Positions 57,560-64,000 of a stretch of 64,000 nt of DNA are shown piece by piece. The translations under genes and the position numbers were made by a program. The stretch is taken from assembly GCA_028023455.1 (NCBI GenBank), contig JAQFVV010006855.1, positions 1-64,000 of the forward strand. The letters are read 5' to 3'. The notes beneath the pieces were generated by a model, which saw only the letters and a list, made by a program, of their open reading frames with translations, did not search any database and had not been told where the DNA came from. The number at the start of each line of letters is the position of its first letter. Position 1 is the first letter of the stretch. The DNA is from Epiperipatus broadwayi. Lineage: Eukaryota > Onychophora > Udeonychophora > Euonychophora > Peripatidae.

Positions 57560-60166
57560 TGTAATGAATCACACAGTTTGTTTCACATACATAAATTGAA
57601 GTTCTCCCCACCCCACCCCCAACTCTAAAACTGTTGAGATAAAATAAAATAAAAAGCTGACACAGTTTTCAAAAATAAAAGTAAAAATGAAAAAATAAAA
57701 AGATGACAGCAATTTAAAATTAATATTTTAAAATATTAAAAGTACTGTTAAAATTTTGTATTTTGCAAAAGATTAATGTTTACAGATTATCAAAAAGAAG
57801 GCTGTAATTAACAATTAATAAAGAAGATTGCCATGGGCAGAAAAATCAATAGATGTTTTTCAAAAACATCAGATAAGAGTCATTAGAATCTGTTCATGCC
57901 AAAAATAGATGGCCAATGAGGACAAAAAAATAAACACACAAACCTCTGAGAAGATTGGTGTTAGATGAATCCCAAAACTGAGAGATAGGAAAAGCATAAA
58001 CTGATAAATAGCAAAGTAGAGATTGCTTAAGATATTTTTGTAGCAGACATATGGTTAGAAAGCATCAAGCCTGTTATTAGTGAATCATATTATATGACTA
58101 CTAGCCCAACAAACCTTGGAGCACTGTGAATAATAAAAAGAAGGAACCTGTCACTAAAAATAAATATCAAATGAATAAACAAGTGGTTAAAATATATCTT
58201 CAAATGTCTGGGTAATTGAAAATAGCTTTTTTCTTCTCTGCCCTCAGTTCAGTTATGAAGTAAAATAAAATCAAGGCCTGTGAACTGACCATCGACTTGT
58301 TAAGCTCTCAGAGCACCTCTTACTGACTGGAAAATTTATATTGAACCACAGTAGGTTCAGGTAGGGAAATTGTTCATTTTTATAGCCTTTTATAATACAT
58401 AAAACTATTTTGTAAATTGTATTTCTTAAGTTAAAATATAATTTAATGAAATGTTACTTTTAAAATGACTGATTGTAATTAATGCAAAAGGAAAATATAT
58501 TTAAAAATAGAATGCAGTGGAGCAATAGGGGAAATAAAAACAATTTGTAAGACGTGTTTATTAAGATAATCTATGATTTAATAAAATGTCATTTGTGGAT
58601 TGATTATTAAAATGCTTCCAAATATAATAAAAATATTTATTCTGAATAATGGTTATTATTTTATAAAAAAAACTTTGATAAAATTAATTGCCTCTGGAGC
58701 CACACATACATAAATTAAGGAAATGTTTATATATGTGAATCACAAAATAATATAATATTTCTCCATATAGTGACTTCAAACTGTATTGATATGAAGAATG
58801 TGGTTCAACTCCACACTGAATCTATTAAGTAATAAATCTCTTTCAAATAATGACTTCAAACTGTATTGATATGATGAATAAATGGTTTACACCCACACTG
58901 AATACATTAAGTAATATTAAATCTCTTTCAAATAATGACTTTAAATGGTATTGATATGATGAATAAGTGGTTCAAACACACACTAAATATATTAACTAAT
59001 ATCAAATCTCTTTCAAATAATGTCTTCAAATGGTATTGATATGATGAATAAGTGGTTGAAACATACACTGAATATATTAAGTAATAATAAATCTCTTTCA
59101 AATAATGACTTCAAATTGTAATGATATGAGGAATAAGTGGTTCAAACCCACACTGAATATGTTAAGTAATAATAAATCTCTTTAAAATAATGAATTCAAA
59201 TGGTATTGATATGATGAATAAGTGGTTCAAACTCACACTGAATATTTAAGTAATAATAAATCTCTTTCAAATAATGACTTCAAATGTTATTGATATGATA
59301 AATAAGTGGTTTATCACACACTGAATATAATAAGTAATAATAAATCTCTTTCAAATAATGACTTCAAACTATATGGATATAATAAATAACTCGTTCAAGC
59401 CCACACTTGTTTGATATGTAAAATAAAATAAAAACTTGGTATTCCTGGATTAAAACACATATGTCTCGATACCTGGATTAAAATAAGTACTTCAGGATAT
59501 TGATTGAAGCCCACACTTGTATGATATATAAAATAAAAATAAATACTTGAGATTCCTGGATTAAAACACATATTTCTTGATACTTGGATAGAATAAATAC
59601 TTCAAGATATCTAAATAAATTAATTACTTCTATAAACATGGATATGTTTCTATGCAGATGAGGGAGGCTCAAATGTAGAAGGACAATCCCCACTCAGAAA
59701 CAATCAGACAAACATCCATAATGTACACACAGATATGAAGACAGCCAGTATAAAGTCTGTCAGCATACTTTTCCTTCTTCTTTAAGAACTGTATAAGTCA
59801 TATTGTTATTAAATAAAATTATTGTTCCAAAATTAATAATTTTTTTTCCAAATTTCATTTGCATCATCCATCCATTTAAGCACTGGTTCACAAAAATCTC
59901 ATGCCTCCTGAGCTATGTTCAGCATAACCAGACCATGGTAAGTAAGGTTGTAGTGAGATGGAACTCTAGTGGTGCCATTTAGGAAACCAAACGCATAAAT
60001 TTCTAGATTCTTCCAGTCTCTATGGTGCTACATCCTCTAATGAGTAGGAAATATTTTTGTAGGTGGAGTAACATCTGCATTGGGGAATGCCAATTGATAG
60101 TTCCTTCCTGCAGTATGCTCATCAAAAATATTTACAACTGAGGTTGGATGATCTTGTCTGGTTACA
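57560..60166 (+). mobile_element. Right LTR (3' LTR) of element 3, about 2.6 kb
   Basis: Starts TGTAATGAATC after the polypurine tract and ends CTGGTTACA next to an AT run. The 3' part (from the array onward) matches the left LTR. The first 1.2 kb has no partner in the window, so the left border rests on the polypurine tract and the TGTAA/TTACA ends. Within it, a block of about 110 bp is duplicated in tandem at about 59390-59610 (CCCACACTTGT ... GATTCCTGGATTAAAACACA). Confidence 0.7.
58760..59400. repeat. Tandem array in right LTR of element 3, period about 84 bp, 7-8 units
   Basis: Same unit as 53939-54270. Each unit has a GTGGTTCAAACCCACAC-like segment, ATTAAGTAATAATAAATCTC and TTTCAAATAATGACTTCAAA. 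Units differ by a few substitutions each. The array length differs from that in the left LTR. Confidence 0.9.
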
Positions 60167-62427
60167 ATATATATATATATATGATAAACAAATATGCAAG
60201 TTAAAAAACTTGCTAACGCTTGTATTTATGTCCACAGATGGTGTCCTACCAAAACACCTATCAAGCGATTTGTTTACATAAACGTCAGAGTGTAGATCCT
60301 ATCTCTAACTATAATTCCACTTCAGATCTGTTTCAAGCATTTGCTACGTCAGTGAAAGACAGGAAAGAAACGATCTAATAACTCTGGGGTTTATGAAACA
60401 ATTTCTATTCAGCTTGAGGGAATTTTTAGATGTTAACGAAAGTGTATTGGGTCTGTCTTTGTGCTGTTTTTTTTTGTATAGAATATATATATACCAATAT
60501 ATATAATTGGCACATAAAAATTTATCTAAAAAAAAATATTAAAATAACCTTTCATAAAAGAAAATGTATTTTAAAGTTTAATAGTTTTCTATCATTAGTT
60601 TTTGAAATAAAAATTAGAAAATAATTGATTAAAAGGGGGAGAGGGGGAGTTTTGGTTAGAAACGTTAAACTAAAAGTTTTATAAAAGGAAGTAGAGTTTA
60701 TTATTATTAGTCAAAATATAATTTAAAGTTTAAAAAATACAAATCTTTTTTATTCAAATTAAAGAAAAAGTAATCTTAAAACTAGTTATATATGTGCATA
60801 TATATGTGCGATTGTAAATAAATAAAAAAATTTATGTGTAATAAATATTAAAATGAAATAAAACAAAATTATCATTAAAAACACAGCAATGGCTATTAAT
60901 TAAAAATATAAAACAGCACATCTGCATGGCTATTACTAATTAAACAATCTTCCAAATCACATTGTCAAAGGATTATCAATGGAATTTCAACAACAGATAT
61001 TGCCGGAGGATATTATAAGGACAACATATAGCAGGTATAAATAGACCTTTTTTTATCGGACAATTAATTAAGTCAGTTAAGTCAAGAGAGACAGTTGAGT
61101 TAATTGTATCCAGAAAGAAAATGCAGTGTTGAGCATCTTTTGGGATCACATGTCTTTCTCCAGCCTTAGTCAAATAAGATCAGCAATATCTGCCCATGAA
61201 ATAATGTCAGTGTAACAACTTGGAAATCTCTGTCAGTATCTAATTGTCTCCAATAATAATAATTGTGAATAATAATGAAACTCATCAAAGTAACCCCAGC
61301 CAGCTGAAAACATTTTCACCTAAAGCAGTAACCAAATAAAATGAAGTTCTATGTCTACATTCAAAATCCTAGGTAATAATATTTTATATTCTTATTTTTA
61401 TAATAGCCATTGCATTGCATTAATTCGTAAAGCCTCCAGAGACAAGTAATTTAAACTCTATAATCATGCATAAAATGAACTATTGATGTGCATGTTTGTG
61501 AATGCTATATTATTTTATAAACATCAAATATTATTTATGCTTTTCAAAAGATATATATTATAGGGTGTTAATTTAAAATGTGCATGTGTTATATTAGTTA
61601 AAAAATTATAAAGATGTTTAAATTTAGTAAATTAATGTCAGTTAATAAATTGTCTTAAAACTTAAACTCTATTTGTCGGTCAATTCTTTTTTATCAAATC
61701 TTTTACAAATCTTTTATCAATTATTTTCACCACTAATTATGTATAATCTATTAGTGATTACAAACAACTGAGCAAGTCATGGATATTTAGGCATTGAGTT
61801 AGTGACCATTGCTCAAAACATGGTATTTATTCATTCTTGAATAATTAACTGGCACTCGTGTTTACATGAACAAAAAAAGTGCTTTGAACTCTGGTGTTAA
61901 ACTCAACAGTCGAGAAAAAATTGTTTTGGAAATGTAACGCTAGTTATATATATTATAGCTATTGTTTGGGCATACATATTCTCCAAGAATGTTCTTCTCT
62001 GCTTAAGAGGCCAGTGTTTTGACTCACCCATTTCAAACTCGGTACAAATGGCTATGCCCAACATGGGGCTAGACCTAAGAAACAATAGTAATTAAATACT
62101 TTGTTTTTTGTTTAAAAATAAAAATTTTAAAGAAAAGCTAAATTATGTATGTGAAAGTGTTTTAATTTTAAAAAAGAATTGACCAAAATTTATTTTTTTT
62201 TAATGAAAAGATATTTATGCTATTTACATTCGTTAAAATAAATCATTCTGTTAAATCAGAGTCAATTAGTTGTTTGGGTGAAGTTAAAGCATTAAGAACG
62301 AGTAGAGAAATGAACAAAAGGGCTGGAGTCAGCATGTGTTTCCGTCTAATAAATAAATAATAATAATATTCGATTTGTTAATGCAAAAGATAATTTTTTA
62401 AAAAAAATACAAAGTAATAGCATAACT
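60167..62427. other. AT-rich DNA upstream of the fourth gag, no clear LTR
   Basis: An AT run (60167-60183) borders element 3. A 5' LTR for the downstream gag would be expected here. TGTAAC occurs at about 61211 and 61934, but no matching TTACA end with a primer-binding site could be fixed, and no second copy is in the window. No gene was recognised. Confidence 0.4.
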
Positions 62428-64000
62428 ATGATTAGAGAAATGGAGCCGGAAGAAAGGCCAATATATTTCAAAAATCCTCAGTTAGTGGAAAAAGAAAAAG
62501 AAGAAGTATCTGAGATGTGTATGATGATGTAAATGATGATGAATATAATGCAAGAGTTCAAAGAATAATTGTGTCAGAAATTTAAACAAAGCCAACAAGA
62601 GCTCAAAGCTGAATTCAAAGCAGAAATATGAGAAATCAAACAAATCCAGCTAGAACTGAAGGAAGAAATTAGTCAGGTCAAAGGAGAAATTAATGAACTT
62701 AGAATAGAAATTAGAGAAATGAAGAAAATGAGGGGTGAAATAACGGAGGAAGTAGAGACAAATCATGTAGCCATAAAAGCTGTAAAAAAGATTTGAACGA
62801 AGAAAGTCAGGAAAGGGCGATAGTAGAAGAAAGCATAAAGGAAGTGAGAGCTGAATTAGAGCAAGGTAGCATTAGCTATAATAATTTAGAAATGAAAATA
62901 ATACAGATAGAAGAGACATGCCGGGAATGGAGAAACATAGCTAGAACAACACAGGAAGAATTAAGTTTGTTAAAAAATGAAGGCATCAGAGTGAAGTAGA
63001 ACGTAAAATTGATGAAGCAGTAAAAAAAATAGAAAGGGCATCCTTTGATATAGCGGAAAGCAGTGATACTTTGAAGTTGGAAGTAAAAAAATGTGTATAG
63101 ATATAACTAAGGGTCTAGCGTATAAGATGGACCAAATGAAGCATAAAAATAAAAATTATGATAGGGAGAATAAGCCAGAGGGACTGACCAAGAGATTCTT
63201 GGAGGAAAAATTTATTATTGTGACATTCAAGGCTGAAGCAGGAGAGAGTCCATTAAATCATTTAGAGAGCCTAACTGGTTTGTTTCAAATACAGGAGTGG
63301 CAAGAAGGTGATAAAGTTACACTTGCTAGCAGTCACCTTCAAGGAACAGCCTTGGATTGGTGGCACACCCAGTATGCTTATCCATGCACATTTGAAGGAG
63401 TATAGGCATGCCATCTTGGAAGAACCTTTTTGGAGCACAAAGCATGATCAGACAGCGGCACGAAGATTCAAATTGGCAGCACAGATCACATCCTCTCCTC
63501 CTCCCCCCCCCACTACATTTTTCTTTTGGACTTCTTACCACAAGTTTTAGGGTTTTTTCTTCCACCTCCTTTGTTTTTTTGGGCTTTTCCCTTTCCCCCC
63601 CAACAAAAAGGAAAGTGGTTTTTTTTTTATAAGTCCGCTGGGGGCCCTCTTGGTCTTGTTTTTGGTTTGCCCCCCTTCTCTTTTCCCCTCTTCTTAACCC
63701 TACCTTTACAATATAAATTATCTATTCTTTTTATTTTTTCTTTTCTTTTTTTAAAGATGGCATACTCTGTAAGGTATTTAAAGAAAGATATCCCAGCATC
63801 CATTGGAGAAACTCTCATGTAATTTTTTTTAAAACAGGTGGCAAAACTAAAGACTTTAATGGTGTTTCAGTTGTCGGATGACAAAATTATAAGAACAATC
63901 TGACACAACATGTCGCTGCCTGTGCAGCAAATGATGCTAAGTAGCAATGGTTGGACAGTGGAAGAAATGGTAGAATTTCTGACCCGAGTGGATTGTGTAA
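62428..64000 (+). pseudogene. gag: Fourth gag, decayed and interrupted, runs off the window
   Basis: Opens at ATG 62428 (MIREMEPEERPIYF). It continues as a broken Glu/Lys-rich coiled coil through 63080, with an open part at 62793-62999. The capsid-like domain starts near 63190 (FLEEKFIIVTFKAEAGESPL, ASSHLQGTALDWWHTQYAY). A frameshift lies near 63390. A pyrimidine-rich block of roughly 280 bp (about 63480-63760) then interrupts it, after which RYLKKDIPASIGET and QVAKLKTLMVF...IIRTI continue the same domain to the window end. It is homologous to the other three Gags. Several stops show it is inactive. Confidence 0.75.
63480..63760. other. Pyrimidine-rich block inside the fourth gag
   Basis: Almost only C and T on the plus strand, with C9-10, T10 and G6-type runs, unlike any other part of the window. 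It splits the capsid domain of a gag whose halves otherwise align with its relatives. It may be an insertion, or an assembly or consensus error from low-quality reads. Confidence 0.6.

Noticed and set aside
58760-59400. CRISPR array
   Set aside because: The units repeat along their full 84 bp, with no constant repeat and variable spacer, and the context is a eukaryotic LTR.
61203-62000. 5' LTR of the fourth gag element starting at TGTAAC (61211 or 61934)
   Set aside because: No matching TTACA end plus primer-binding site and no second copy in the window to fix the borders.
63526-63822. Open frames in both strands of the pyrimidine-rich block
   Set aside because: Composition-driven; the block looks like an insertion or artefact within gag.

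Overview
This window comes from a very AT-rich eukaryotic genome, most likely an invertebrate animal. The evidence is several families of non-LTR retrotransposons (LINEs), a Penelope-like element with a GIY-YIG nuclease, Ty3/gypsy-type LTR elements, TA-inserting DNA transposon remnants, long (TA)n microsatellites and no recognisable host gene. The species cannot be named from the sequence. No intact single-copy host gene, rRNA, tRNA or CRISPR array was found.

Layout. 1-6235: LTR retrotransposon on the minus strand (element 1), with two about 1.7 kb LTRs that are nearly identical, a 2.9 kb interior carrying only a gag gene with one frameshift, a primer-binding site and a polypurine tract. It sits inside a minus-strand LINE that continues at 6236-7940. 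7941-12400: featureless AT-rich DNA. 12430-16430: a decayed LINE with remnants of ORF1 and ORF2. 16451-18562: probable solo LTR. 18563-28300: mostly featureless DNA with two short tandem arrays. 28320-31500: a LINE RT scrap (+) and a decayed LINE ORF1-like gene (-) with a zinc knuckle. 32570-34190: the best-preserved LINE ORF2 (+), same family as 6236-7940, followed by a putative 3' stem-loop. 35203-36610: two Penelope-like ends in head-to-head inverted arrangement. 38887-39549: two foldback elements.

41475-51197: element 2 (minus strand), with exceptionally long LTRs of about 3.2 kb, an intact 730-codon gag ORF and only the last piece of integrase, so most of pol is deleted. 52588-60166: a LINE scrap followed by element 3 (+ strand), an older LTR element whose LTRs contain a tandem array of about 84 bp. 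A 966-bp TA-flanked TIR transposon is inserted in its left LTR, and its interior holds only a broken gag. 62428-64000: a fourth, decayed gag (+) running off the window.

How it fits together. The four gag genes are related (shared WW motif, IIRHNLP-type block, N-terminal coiled coil). The three elements with visible borders share TGTAA...TTACA-like LTR ends and insertion next to (TA)n. All three lack reverse transcriptase. The window therefore looks like a nest of non-autonomous, gag-carrying LTR elements that would need pol supplied by a relative elsewhere. The most interesting points are this gag-only group, the repeat-rich LTR of element 3, a conserved stem-loop with a compensatory base pair next to a LINE 3' end, and the inverted Penelope-like pair.
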